The notes beneath the pieces are model-generated. The model was given only the letters and a program-made list of their open reading frames with translations. It was not told the DNA's origin and made no database searches. DNA of 56,518 nt from Lachnospiraceae bacterium (GTDB lineage Bacteria > Bacillota > Clostridia > Lachnospirales > Lachnospiraceae). Numbering within the stretch: position 1 is the first letter of the stretch; each line of letters begins with the position of its first letter. The position numbers and the translations under genes were made by a program. Shown piece by piece: positions 32,847 through 41,391 of the stretch. The stretch is from contig JAAWAC010000045.1 in the NCBI GenBank assembly GCA_022791975.1, positions 1 to 56,518 on the forward strand, in the 5' to 3' direction.

Positions 32847-34958
32847 CTATTGAGAATGCCTAAAAGGGAAAAGACGTCCCAGTGCAAACAGCAAAGCGCA
32901 GACTCCAAAGCTTGTCATTACCGGGTAGCCTCCGGACAAATACCAGTACAAAATCGCATTCCAACCGGAAATCTGGGAGTAAGAAATCCCCAGCAAAAGC
33001 ACCAGATAGCTGCCTAACAGGGAGCTGGTTACCAACCACTTCTCCAGTTCCCGGGAAGCCTTGGCCTTTTCCTCTGTTCGATTTCCGTAAATGGTTCTTC
33101 TGGCTCTCCGACGTCTTTTTGCCCCTCCGCTTAAATATCCCCAACACAACCACAGATAAGCCACAAATCCAAGCACAGCCAACAATGGTCCAGTGACCTG
33201 ATAGACCAAAAGGATTTTGTTAAGCACAGTACCCTTCCAGGCTATCTGATCCAGCTCTCCATGACGTTCCGGCACATCCCAGTACCAGTCCACATTTAGC
33301 CAGGCCTTTGGCCCTTCCTCCCGGCTCAGCTCCTCTGTCAGTAGATAAGAGCTTATCTTTTCTTTTCCCCGGTAACCGCACAGGAAAATAGGACTTTCCT
33401 CCTGTTGCCGATATTTCACCAAAAACCGGCACTTTTCCATGCCTGGCGCATAAAGTCCCTGATCTCTCATATAAGCTGCAATATCCTGGCTCTCCAAAAG
33501 CTCCACCTGCTGCAAGAGCTCTCCCGCCTCATTCTCCAGCTGCAAACTTACATTTTCCATACCAGACAAATCCGCATACCACCCTGCAAGCTCCAGCAAA
33601 TCCGCCTCGTACCAGACCGCCATATTTCCCGTTATGCGCTCAAAGAGGGGAATGCCTCCATTGTCATCGGGCTCGCTGTACAGATAGATCAAGGTCTCCA
33701 TTTCCTCATAGGTGTTGGTATAAACAAAAGAATCCCACAGTGCGCCAAAGAGTTCTCCCAGATAGCCTGTCCGCCAGGGAGACATATAGGTAGAGGGCAT
33801 GGTGGCCTGCCGCTCCAAAGTCCCCTCCTCCATGGCAGCCTCCAGCTCCTCATGTATCCGCAGGCAGATCTGGTTGGCTGTGGCCCCATCCGTATAATAG
33901 CCCGCCTGGGAAAGAGCCGTGCGAATAATCCAGAACATCCAGCCATCCCGAACCTCCCAGTTTTCCGGATCTCCTTCTTCCCCTGCCCAGTATTCCCGGC
34001 TGCTGTCAAAATAGGGCTCCAGCTCTTTTAAAGTGGGACAAGCCTCACACATGCGGGAAAGCTTCTCCCGGGTAATGGTTACCCCCGGAATATCTTCCCC
34101 AGGCTTTACCGCCATCATACTTTTGTACATTTTGGAAAATCCACTGTCCTGAAGCTCATTGGCCGTGAAGATTTTGTAATGCTTCTCATTCAGCCTGGCA
34201 ATCGTCTGCCCGGTTCCCCACAGAATCACAAAAGGCAGGGCCAAAAGCACCAGCTTGACCAGAAAGGCTTTATGCCTCTCTTTCCAGAATAGGCCCAACA
34301 GGCTCCCCCCGTACACCAGCACAAACACCACCAGAAAAGGCAAAAGCCAGATAGCATCCTCCCGGGTATAGAAAAAACTGGCTGTGCCAATGGCTGCCAC
34401 CAGCGCCCAGAGCATCTGCCTTTTTACTGGTTCCCTCCTTCGCAGATACAAGGCCAAAAACCCGGCAAAGATAAACAGGACCTGGGCATGGGAAATGCTG
34501 TTTCGATATACCCGCTGAAATGCCTGCACAGAATAAGATATGGGATTCCACAAAAGCGCCAGATACAATATCCCTCTGGCCCAATAGGGTTTTAAAAGAG
34601 GGCGAAGAGCATAGACAAAGAGCACGCAGCCTGCTGTGTAAAACAGGCTGGCCCCCACAAGATAAGAGATATGGAGATAATTGCACAACGCAAGAAACAA
34701 AGGAAAAAACATCCCCTTGGTCAAGGTCAAATCATTATATTCTCCCAGCCACTGGCCACTGCGCAGGGTGTCCGCCAGATGTACCATAATCCAGTCGTCG
34801 TGAATCCCCTTAGGCACCGCCATAATGGGCAGATTATAGGTGAGATATTGCTTCAGGCCTGCAAACAGCAAAAGAAAGCCGATGAACAAAAGCTCCTTTT
34901 TCCACCCGGGCCCCCAGACATCTGTCCTTTTGGTTCTTCCTCTCCATTTCCTGTGCAT
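32847..34958 (-). CDS. Large polytopic membrane protein, GT-C glycosyltransferase-like
   Basis: 703 residues. About ten hydrophobic segments in the first 280 residues and two or three near the C-terminus (about 575-600, 635-700) flank a large soluble, acidic region (about 285-560). The first extracytoplasmic loop holds 'GIHDDWIMVHLADTL', an acidic pair like the DxD/DD motif of GT-C enzymes that use polyprenyl-linked sugars. I do not recognise the exact family, and no substrate can be named. It starts 9 bases after the cytidine deaminase gene, so the two may be co-transcribed, without obvious functional link. Confidence 0.7.
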   Translation of the reverse strand: MHRKWRGRTKRTDVWGPGWKKELLFIGFLLLFAGLKQYLTYNLPIMAVPKGIHDDWIMVHLADTLRSGQWLGEYNDLTLTKGMFFPLFLALCNYLHISYLVGASLFYTAGCVLFVYALRPLLKPYWARGILYLALLWNPISYSVQAFQRVYRNSISHAQVLFIFAGFLALYLRRREPVKRQMLWALVAAIGTASFFYTREDAIWLLPFLVVFVLVYGGSLLGLFWKERHKAFLVKLVLLALPFVILWGTGQTIARLNEKHYKIFTANELQDSGFSKMYKSMMAVKPGEDIPGVTITREKLSRMCEACPTLKELEPYFDSSREYWAGEEGDPENWEVRDGWMFWIIRTALSQAGYYTDGATANQICLRIHEELEAAMEEGTLERQATMPSTYMSPWRTGYLGELFGALWDSFVYTNTYEEMETLIYLYSEPDDNGGIPLFERITGNMAVWYEADLLELAGWYADLSGMENVSLQLENEAGELLQQVELLESQDIAAYMRDQGLYAPGMEKCRFLVKYRQQEESPIFLCGYRGKEKISSYLLTEELSREEGPKAWLNVDWYWDVPERHGELDQIAWKGTVLNKILLVYQVTGPLLAVLGFVAYLWLCWGYLSGGAKRRRRARRTIYGNRTEEKAKASRELEKWLVTSSLLGSYLVLLLGISYSQISGWNAILYWYLSGGYPVMTSFGVCALLFALGRLFPFRHSQ

Positions 34959-34967
34959 GCAGTTTTC

Positions 34968-35411
34968 CTACCCTTCCAGGTCCTTAGGTCCAAAGCCCCT
35001 GGGTAATAGCTCCTCCAGAGTATAAACCTCATATTTCTCGGGAGATGCAGCCAAAATCACCTGAAAGCTCTTAGGATCACAGAATTCCATCATTACCTGG
35101 CGGCAAACTCCGCAGGGAGCCCCCATGGGAAGCTCCTCCAGATCTCCTGCTGGTCCGGCCACCACGGCAATGGCCGAAAACTCTTTTACCCCTTCGCTGA
35201 CCGCCTTAAAAAAAGCTGTCCGCTCCCCACAATTAGTAGGGGTGTAGGCCGCGTTTTCAATATTGCAGCCAGTAAAAATCTGCCCCTCCTTTGACAATAG
35301 GGCTGCTCCCACCTCAAAATGGGAATAGGGACTGTAGGAATAGGTTCTGGCCTCCAGGGCCTTTCTGATTAGCTCCTGGATAGCCTCCTCTTTCAATCTC
35401 ACTTTTTCCAT
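34968..35411 (-). CDS. cdd: Cytidine deaminase
   Basis: 147 residues. Zinc ligands and catalytic glutamate are in 'TNCGERTAFFKA' (C61, E63) and 'APCGVCRQVMMEF' (C100, C103); 'SPYSHFEVGAALL' and 'GCNIENAAY' form the substrate pocket. It deaminates cytidine and deoxycytidine to uridine forms in pyrimidine salvage. Slightly longer than the B. subtilis enzyme (136) through a C-terminal extension ending 'PRGFGPKDLEG'. Confidence 0.95.
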   Translation of the reverse strand: MEKVRLKEEAIQELIRKALEARTYSYSPYSHFEVGAALLSKEGQIFTGCNIENAAYTPTNCGERTAFFKAVSEGVKEFSAIAVVAGPAGDLEELPMGAPCGVCRQVMMEFCDPKSFQVILAASPEKYEVYTLEELLPRGFGPKDLEG

Positions 35412-35454
35412 GAATCTTCCTCCTTTTCCTGCCTGACCTATTTTTTATCTGTCT

Positions 35455-35898
35455 CTATCTGTCACAAACCATCTGTTTATAGTCTAAAAACCGAAAGCCC
35501 AGGTTCTCATAGAGGGCGATGGCCTTTTTGTTCTCCTCCGTCACCTCCAGTCGGAAACGCCTGACCTCGGGATGCTCCTCCATGACCCACTTAAAAAAGG
35601 CTGTTCCATACCCCTTCCCCCGGTATTCCTTCCGAAGAAACAGCTCCTCAAACATCAGGCACCGTCCTCCCACCTCGCAGGCGTAGAAAATAGTCACATA
35701 GGCAAACCCTGCAATCTGGTCATTTTCCTTTAACACATAGCCTGTCAGCACCGGGTCCTGACTCACCGCATCAGAAAAAGTCTGCTCCAGTATCTCCATG
35801 GGCACTGGGTGTGATACCGCATCACTGTGATAAAAGCTCTCTACCATCTGAAGCACCTGCGTGCGCATAGCTTCTGTCATTTGTTCAATCTGTAGCAT
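35455..35898 (-). CDS. GNAT-family N-acetyltransferase
   Basis: 147 residues with the GNAT core: 'GYVLKENDQIAGFAYVTIFY', the acetyl-CoA loop 'EEFLRKEYRGKGYGTAFFKW' (family R/QxxGxG/A as 'RGKGYG'), and 'ALYENLGFRFLDYK'. Substrate unknown. GGAGAGAA precedes the ATG. It is the first gene of the minus-strand run GNAT-cdd-membrane protein. Confidence 0.9.
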   Translation of the reverse strand: MLQIEQMTEAMRTQVLQMVESFYHSDAVSHPVPMEILEQTFSDAVSQDPVLTGYVLKENDQIAGFAYVTIFYACEVGGRCLMFEELFLRKEYRGKGYGTAFFKWVMEEHPEVRRFRLEVTEENKKAIALYENLGFRFLDYKQMVCDR

Positions 35899-35970
35899 GC
35901 GTTCTCTCCATTTCCATCATTCCTAGTCCGTCTGCCACCGCTTTGGCCTCATTAAATATTCATGATAGCT

Positions 35971-35998
35971 AAAAAACCCCGCAGCAATCTGCAGGGTT
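35971..35998 (-). terminator. Terminator of tRNA-Pro
   Basis: On the minus strand AACCCTGCAG, loop ATTG, CTGCGGGGTT, then TTTTTT. Ten pairs with one G-U; lies 20 bases after the tRNA 3' end. Confidence 0.85.
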
Positions 35999-36017
35999 CA
36001 CGGTATACAAACGAAAA

Positions 36018-36091
36018 TCGGAGTAACAGGATTTGAACCTGCGACCTCTCGGCCCCCAGCCGAGCGCGCTACCAAGCTACGCCATACTCCG
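36018..36091 (-). tRNA. tRNA-Pro (anticodon GGG)
   Basis: A full cloverleaf reads on the minus strand: acceptor CGGAGTA with TACTCCG, D-arm with AGCTTGGTAGCGCGC, anticodon stem CTCGG/CCGAG with loop CTGGGGG (anticodon GGG at 34-36), T-arm CGCAGGTTCAAATCCTGT-type, discriminator A. CCA is not encoded. A tRNA promoter and terminator flank it. Confidence 0.95.
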
Positions 36092-36100
36092 GTAGAAAAG

Positions 36101-36130
36101 AGTATACCACAGTTACCCCTAAAAAGTAAA
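36101..36130 (-). promoter_or_regulatory. Promoter of tRNA-Pro
   Basis: Minus strand TTTACT (36130-36125), 18 bases, TATACT (36106-36101), 10 bases before the mature tRNA 5' end. Confidence 0.65.
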
Positions 36131-36251
36131 GACCTAAATTGAAATTTTTTGTAATTTTTTGCATTTTTTCTCATGTGAAACATCACGAATCCTTTTACAT
36201 TGGCATTTTTTCCCCTACTCCCTCATATACTTTCTACTAGGAGGTGACCCT

Positions 36252-36899
36252 ATGCCACAGCACTACCCTTTCGAGCTTCTTCCCCTTCCGTATCTTTATG
36301 ATTCCCTGGAGCCCAATATCGACATGGAAACCATGTATTTCCATCACGCCAAGCATCTGCGCAGCTACATAGACAAACTGAATCAGACTTTGGCTCCCTA
36401 TCCGGAATACCACAACTGGACACTGGAGCGTCTTTTGCTCCATCTCCATGAATTGCCAGAAGAAATCCGTGAGGATGTGTGCAAAAATGCCGGCGGGGTC
36501 TACAACCACCAGTTTTATTTTAATGGCATGAGTCCCAGTCCTTCAGAGCCCCAGGGCCAACTAAAGGACGCCCTGCTGCTGGATTTCGGAAGCTTATCTG
36601 CCTTTCTTGAAACATTTACGGAAATGGCTATGAATGTTTTCGGTTCCGGATACCTTTGGTTGGTATCGGACAATCGGGGAAAATTGGCCATTGTGCCCAC
36701 CTCCAACCAGGATACGCCCCTATCTCAGGAGCTGTATCCTCTGTTGAACCTGGATGTATGGGAGCATGCCTATTATTTAAAGCATCAAAATCTTCGGGCC
36801 AATTATATAAAAAACTGGCTTCCGTTGATTCACTGGGACGAGGTGAACCGCCGGTATCAACAGGCGCTGCTTTCCATTCTGCTGCAAAATGCAGTTTGA
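36252..36899 (+). CDS. Fe/Mn superoxide dismutase
   Basis: 215 residues from ATG 36252 behind AGGAGGTGA. The four metal ligands are in place: H31 ('MYFHHAKHLRSY'), H86 ('GGVYNHQFYF'), D168 and H172 ('NLDVWEHAYYLKHQN'). It removes superoxide, useful for an anaerobe exposed to air. The middle shows 'HQFYFNGMSP' instead of the usual 'HxxFWxxL', so it belongs to a divergent clostridial branch; metal preference cannot be told. It stands alone on the + strand. The region 36900-37090 behind it shows no gene. Confidence 0.92.
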   Translation: MPQHYPFELLPLPYLYDSLEPNIDMETMYFHHAKHLRSYIDKLNQTLAPYPEYHNWTLERLLLHLHELPEEIREDVCKNAGGVYNHQFYFNGMSPSPSEPQGQLKDALLLDFGSLSAFLETFTEMAMNVFGSGYLWLVSDNRGKLAIVPTSNQDTPLSQELYPLLNLDVWEHAYYLKHQNLRANYIKNWLPLIHWDEVNRRYQQALLSILLQNAV

Positions 36900-37084
36900 T
36901 TTCTCTTGCGCATTGGGATACTTTCCGCTCCAGATAATCTGGGGGTAGTCTTCCCGCTCCGTAGTTCCCTCCGTAAAAAATACAGAAGCACAAAATCGGG
37001 CATGGAGGCAAAGGACTCCCTTGGCATCTCTCTTTTCCACGCTAGATTGCTTTATTTGAAAACGTAATTAAACCTGTTTTCTTT

Positions 37085-37118
37085 TTTCAAAAAAGAGTCC
37101 GGGAAACCGGACTCTTTT
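37085..37118 (-). terminator. Strong terminator, likely bidirectional
   Basis: AAAAGAGTCCGG (37091-37102), loop GAAA, CCGGACTCTTTT (37107-37118): twelve perfect pairs with a GNRA-type loop on the + strand. On the minus strand the stem continues into TTTTTTG, serving the S1-domain gene; in the + direction it ends in TTTTATT and can serve sod. Confidence 0.85.
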
Positions 37119-37149
37119 ATTCAGACTACAAGTCTGTATGGATTCAGAT

Positions 37150-37851
37150 TTAGAATTTCAAATCCTTGAAAAGGGACCCCAGGTTGGTGGTCAGCTCCTC
37201 GGTCTTGGGAAGGACCACCCGCTCCTCCATAGCCTCCGGTGCGGAATCCTCCATCAGGGCGCGCATGCTTAAGGAAAGCTTGCCCTCCTTTAAAGCAATC
37301 ACCTTTACGGTAACGGGATCGCCTACCTTTAAAACAGCGTCCGGACTCTTTACTCGTTTGTTGGAAATCTGGGATACATGAACCAGACCGGACAGGCCAT
37401 TGCCCAGATCGATGAATGCGCCGTAGTTCTGCAGGCTTTCCACCTTCCCTTCCATTACGTCGCCAACCTTTACAGCTTCCAAGCGGGCCTTGCGCTCAGC
37501 ATTAGCCTCCTGGCGGAGGATCTTGCGGGCGGAGAGTACCAGCTTTTTGCTTTCCGGGTTTACGGTGATAACCTGTACCTTAATTTTTTTGTTCAGCCAA
37601 TCCTCCAGATTTTCCACATAGGAGAGGGAGAGCTGGGAGGCCGGGATAAAGCCGCGGACGCCTTCCACATTGGCAATGACGCCAGCCTTCACCACACCGG
37701 CAATCTTTACGGTCAGTACGGTGCCTTCATCCAGATAGCCCTTCAGGGTGGCCCAGGTGGGGTCCTCAATCTCTTCTGCTGTTTCCTCCGGTTGAGCCAG
37801 AGAGGCCTCTAGTTCCTCCTTCAGATCGTCCATCGTTAAATTTTCTTCCAT
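37150..37851 (-). CDS. S1 RNA-binding domain protein (short ribosomal protein S1-like)
   Basis: 233 residues. Two S1 domains: about 35-110 ('GTVLTVKIAGVVKAGVIANV', 'GVRGFIPASQLS') and 120-200 ('GDVMEGKVESLQNYGAFIDL', 'GLSGLVHVSQISNKRV'). Full-length S1 has four to six repeats; this two-domain form is the short clostridial type that may aid mRNA binding. The N-terminus is acidic and disordered. GAGGTAAGG before the ATG. It has its own promoter and terminator. Confidence 0.88.
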   Translation of the reverse strand: MEENLTMDDLKEELEASLAQPEETAEEIEDPTWATLKGYLDEGTVLTVKIAGVVKAGVIANVEGVRGFIPASQLSLSYVENLEDWLNKKIKVQVITVNPESKKLVLSARKILRQEANAERKARLEAVKVGDVMEGKVESLQNYGAFIDLGNGLSGLVHVSQISNKRVKSPDAVLKVGDPVTVKVIALKEGKLSLSMRALMEDSAPEAMEERVVLPKTEELTTNLGSLFKDLKF

Positions 37852-37963
37852 TTTCCTTACCTCACTTTATCTTTACTTGCGACCCACCCTCAGCGGACAA
37901 GGGTTATGTTTGCGTTTTCCGGCAAAGGGAAAGGAACCGCATTTTTTCTTGGTCAACATCCTT

Positions 37964-37992
37964 ATTATATGGTAAAATGGGAAAGAAAGCAA
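37964..37992 (-). promoter_or_regulatory. Promoter of the S1-domain gene
   Basis: Minus strand TTGCTT (37992-37987), 17 bases, TATAAT (37969-37964), giving a leader of about 105 bases. A weaker + strand candidate for aroDK (TTGGTC 37950-37955, 18 bases, TAAAAT 37974-37979) overlaps it. Confidence 0.6.
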
Positions 37993-38128
37993 ATGGTAAT
38001 ATGGAAAAATAGGAAAATAAATATAGGAAATGTGTAAAAAGCCAGGGAACTTTCCGGGAAAGGGAAAATACGACAGGGGTATTTGGGAAAAATCCCTGTG
38101 GTGCCTGGAGGAGAAGAGGAGGAGTTTT

Positions 38129-39574
38129 ATGAAGCATTTTGTACAGATTAGAAATCTACGGCTGGGAGAAGGGCGACCTAAAATCTGTGTCCCCCTTGTA
38201 GGGCAAAAGGAAGAAGAAATCTATCAGCAGGCGCGGGAGCTGTTGGCGGTTCCGACGGATCTGGTGGAATGGCGGGCAGACTGGTTTTTGGGGCTGAAAG
38301 AGAAAAATCGTTTTCTGGAGGTTTTAAGAACCTTGCGCCAGGTTTTGGGAGAGCGACCTGTGCTTTTTACTATTCGGACCAAGGGAGAAGGAGGAGAGGG
38401 GCAGATAAGCTTTTCGGAGTATCAGCAGCTGAACCTGGAGGCGGCCCAGAGCGGTTGTGTGGATTTGGTGGATGTGGAAGTATTTCGTATGTCGGTGGGG
38501 CAGGCGGAAGAGATGCTGGAGAGACCAGACAGGCCAGGGAATACAGAGCTGCCTGAGAACGGGCAGAGCATGGAGAAGGAAAGAGCCACATGCATGCCTG
38601 AATTTTTGCAGAAGGAAGGCATTGGAGAATTCATTAGGGCGTTGCAGCGGACTGGAGTTGTGGTCGTTGGCTCCAGCCATGATTTTGAGGGAACGCCGAG
38701 GACGGATATCATGGTGGAATGCCTGCGGGCCATGCAGGAGTTGGGAGTGGATATTTGCAAGCTGGCGGTGACGCCTGGAGAGCAGGCAGATGTGAGGAAT
38801 CTTCTGGAGGCCACCTGGCGAATGAAGACACAATATGGGGACAGGCCTTTGATCACCATGTCCATGGGGAGCCTGGGGGTTATTAGCCGTTTGGCTGGGG
38901 AGCTGTTTGGGTCTTCCGTAACCTTTGGGTCTGTGGGAAAGCCTTCTGCCCCGGGACAGGTGGAGGCAGGAGCCCTGGCCGAATATCTGGAGCTTTTGCA
39001 TGGAGGAACAGAGCAGGAAACAGGGAACAGGGAGCATGATGCAGCAGCTTTTCCAGGACATATTTTTCTGATTGGCTTTATGGGAACAGGGAAAAGTACA
39101 GTGGCCCGGATGTTAAAGGAACAGCTGCACGGGGAGCAGGTGGAGATGGATGCGTGCCTGGAGGCGCAGGAGGGGCAGTCCATTGCCTCCATGTTTGAAC
39201 AGTATGGGGAGGCATATTTTCGGGATAAAGAGACGGCTTTTTTGTATTCTCTCAAGGGGCAGACGTCTAGGGTGGTTTCCTGTGGAGGTGGTGTGGTGAC
39301 CCGAGGGGAAAATAGGAATTTTATGAAGAAACATGGGAAAGTGGTCCTTTTAACGGCCAGGCCAGAGACCGTGCTTGAACGGGTACAGGGGAGCCAGGAA
39401 CGGCCTATTTTAAATGGAAATATGAATGTGGAATACATTGGCCAGCTTATGGAAAAACGGCAGGCCAGTTATGAAGCGGCGGCCGATTTAACCGTGTCCA
39501 CGGACGGAAAGACCGTGGAGGAAATCTGCCAGGAAATTGTCACAGGGCTGAACGCTTTGGGAGGGGAGGAATAA
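38129..39574 (+). CDS. aroDK: 3-dehydroquinate dehydratase (type I) fused to shikimate kinase
   Basis: 481 residues from ATG 38129 (GAGGAGGAG upstream). Residues about 1-290 are AroD: 'PKICVPLVGQKEEEI', 'DLVEWRADWF', catalytic H184 in 'GSSHDFEGTP', Schiff-base lysine K211 in 'DICKLAVTP', and 'FGSVGKPSAPGQ'. Residues about 308-475 are AroK: P-loop 'GFMGTGKSTVARML' (K322), 'MDACLEAQEGQSIASMF', 'YFRDKETAF', 'VSCGGGVVT', LID 'RPILNGN'. Thus steps three and five of the shikimate pathway are in one protein. AroD has an unusual low-complexity insert of about 35 residues (around 130-165, Pro/Glu-rich) before 'FIRALQRTGVVVVG'. The rest of the pathway is not nearby, though pheA is at 27.7 kb. Confidence 0.92.
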   Translation: MKHFVQIRNLRLGEGRPKICVPLVGQKEEEIYQQARELLAVPTDLVEWRADWFLGLKEKNRFLEVLRTLRQVLGERPVLFTIRTKGEGGEGQISFSEYQQLNLEAAQSGCVDLVDVEVFRMSVGQAEEMLERPDRPGNTELPENGQSMEKERATCMPEFLQKEGIGEFIRALQRTGVVVVGSSHDFEGTPRTDIMVECLRAMQELGVDICKLAVTPGEQADVRNLLEATWRMKTQYGDRPLITMSMGSLGVISRLAGELFGSSVTFGSVGKPSAPGQVEAGALAEYLELLHGGTEQETGNREHDAAAFPGHIFLIGFMGTGKSTVARMLKEQLHGEQVEMDACLEAQEGQSIASMFEQYGEAYFRDKETAFLYSLKGQTSRVVSCGGGVVTRGENRNFMKKHGKVVLLTARPETVLERVQGSQERPILNGNMNVEYIGQLMEKRQASYEAAADLTVSTDGKTVEEICQEIVTGLNALGGEE

Positions 39575-39610
39575 GCTGATAGTAAGGAATAGCAGGGGAG
39601 CAAAATTTTA

Positions 39611-41344
39611 ATGAGTGATCCCAAAATGGAAAATTTACTGAATCTGGCCCTGGAGGCTACCCTCAGGGAACGGGAGCAGTCACTGAATCTGAATGTGGGC
39701 TTTGATGAACAGGAGGATACCTGGGAATTGGTGGTGAAATATCACGGAGATTTAAATGCCCTTCGGGAACAGGGAATCCGGGTGGTGGAGCTGCAAAATG
39801 AGTACGCCATTCTCACCGTGCCGGAGGCTTTGGTGGGCAAGGTCAGTCAGTGGAACCAGATTGAGTATGTGGAAAAGCCAAAGCGCTTGTATTTTGCCCT
39901 GGAACAGGGGAGATCTGCCTCCTGTGTGACCATGGTGCAGACAGGAAGCCTTCGGCTCTTTGGAAGGGGGACTTTGGTGGCCTGTTTGGATTCGGGAGTA
40001 GACTATGCCCATCCGGATTTTCGCAATGAGGACGGCAGCAGCCGCATTCTCTTTTTATGGGACCAGACGCTCTCGGGGAATCCACCTAAGGGATATGCCA
40101 TTGGCACGGAATTTACCAAGGAGCAACTGGATGCTGCCCTGGAAAGAGAGAGCAAGGAGGGACAGCAGGCTCTGGTTCCCAGTGTGGATACCAGTGGACA
40201 TGGAACCGGGGTGCTGGGAATCGCCGCAGGCAATGGCCGGGCCAGCGGTGGCCGATACCGGGGCGTAGCCAGTGAGAGCAGTCTTCTTGTGGTGAAGCTT
40301 GGCATGCCCAGAAGCAATTCCTTCCCTAGAACCACAGAGCTGATGCAGGCAGTGGATTACTGTGTCAAAAAGGCGATAGAGCTGGAAATGCCCCTGGCCG
40401 TGAACATCAGTTTTGGAAACACCTATGGTGCTCATGATGGCACTTCTCTTTTGGAAACTTATCTGACAGATATGGCGAATGTGTGGAAATCTGTCTTTTG
40501 CATTGGGACAGGAAATGAGGGCTACGGGGATGGACATACCAGCGGGCGGCTTGCCTCTTATGGGGAGCAGCGGGTGGAATTCGCGGTGGGAGCTTATGAA
40601 ACCGTACTCAATATTCAACTTTGGAAATCTTATATAGATGTGGTGGAGGTATACCTGATACATCCCAATGGGCGGGTAGCGGGACCTCTGCGGGAAAGCT
40701 CCGGTGCCCAGCGAATTGTGTTGGGAGAGACGGAGCTTTTGGTCTACTATGGGGAGCCTACGCCTTACAGCCAGAACCAGGAGATCTATTTTGATTTTCT
40801 GCCCAGGGAGGATTATATTGACAGTGGGATCTGGAGCATTGGCCTGGTAACTGGAAAAATCGTCAATGGGGTATACCACATGTGGATGCCCAGCCAGGCA
40901 GCGCTGAACAGGGGCACCCGCTTTTTATATCCCACCCCTCAGACGACTCTTACCATCCCCTCCACAGCCCGAAAGACGATTGCCGTGGGAGCTTATGACA
41001 GCCGAAATCTCAGCTATGCAGACTTTTCCGGCCGTGGGGAGCCCTTTGGGGAGGGGATACAAAGGCCGGATCTGGTGGCGCCCGGTGTGAATATTATGAC
41101 CACGGCCGTAGGAGGCGGATATGCAGCCATGACCGGAACCTCCTTTGCCACCCCCTTTGTGACCGGGGCCGCGGCCCTTCTGGCAGAGTGGGGGATTGTG
41201 AAGGGAAATGATCCTTTTTTGTATGGGGAGAAGGTGAAGGCATATTTGCAGAGAGGAGCCAGAGAATTGCCAGGGTTTCTGGAATATCCCAATCCGCAGG
41301 TGGGATATGGGGCATTGTGTGTGCGGGATAGTATTCCGGTATAA
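39611..41344 (+). CDS. S8 family subtilase, Csp/germination-protease-like
   Basis: 577 residues. The catalytic triad is complete: D127 in 'VACLDSGVDYAHPDF', H197 in 'DTSGHGTGVLGIAAG', S511 in 'GTSFATPFVTGAAALL'. Between His and Ser is a large insert (about 330-430, beta-rich, 'YIDVVEVYLIHPNGRV') like the jellyroll domain of Clostridium CspA/B/C proteases. There is no signal peptide; the first 90 residues ('VVELQNEYAILTVPEALVGK') resemble an intramolecular prodomain. Csp proteases activate the spore-cortex lytic enzyme SleC at germination; this role here is inference, since no sleC is in the window. It stands 36 bases behind aroDK. Confidence 0.88.
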   Translation: MSDPKMENLLNLALEATLREREQSLNLNVGFDEQEDTWELVVKYHGDLNALREQGIRVVELQNEYAILTVPEALVGKVSQWNQIEYVEKPKRLYFALEQGRSASCVTMVQTGSLRLFGRGTLVACLDSGVDYAHPDFRNEDGSSRILFLWDQTLSGNPPKGYAIGTEFTKEQLDAALERESKEGQQALVPSVDTSGHGTGVLGIAAGNGRASGGRYRGVASESSLLVVKLGMPRSNSFPRTTELMQAVDYCVKKAIELEMPLAVNISFGNTYGAHDGTSLLETYLTDMANVWKSVFCIGTGNEGYGDGHTSGRLASYGEQRVEFAVGAYETVLNIQLWKSYIDVVEVYLIHPNGRVAGPLRESSGAQRIVLGETELLVYYGEPTPYSQNQEIYFDFLPREDYIDSGIWSIGLVTGKIVNGVYHMWMPSQAALNRGTRFLYPTPQTTLTIPSTARKTIAVGAYDSRNLSYADFSGRGEPFGEGIQRPDLVAPGVNIMTTAVGGGYAAMTGTSFATPFVTGAAALLAEWGIVKGNDPFLYGEKVKAYLQRGARELPGFLEYPNPQVGYGALCVRDSIPV

Positions 41345-41391
41345 ACTTTCGATTGATTTATCCTATGCTGCTGGTATTTGCAGCAGCCAAT

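Noticed and set aside
35998..36186. Minus-strand small open frame across the tRNA
   Set aside because: It overlaps the tRNA-Pro gene entirely; the translated 'AGGREVAGSNPV' is the well-known artefact of translated tRNA.
38422..39438. Long open frame on the minus strand inside aroDK (338 codons)
   Set aside because: It is antisense to a clear AroD-AroK fusion with intact motifs, has no binding site, and its translation is Ser/Pro/Arg-rich shadow sequence.
41362..41391. GCTGCTG/CAGCAGC hairpin between the subtilase and Imm26 genes
   Set aside because: Seven pairs but no T-run on either strand; too weak to call a terminator.
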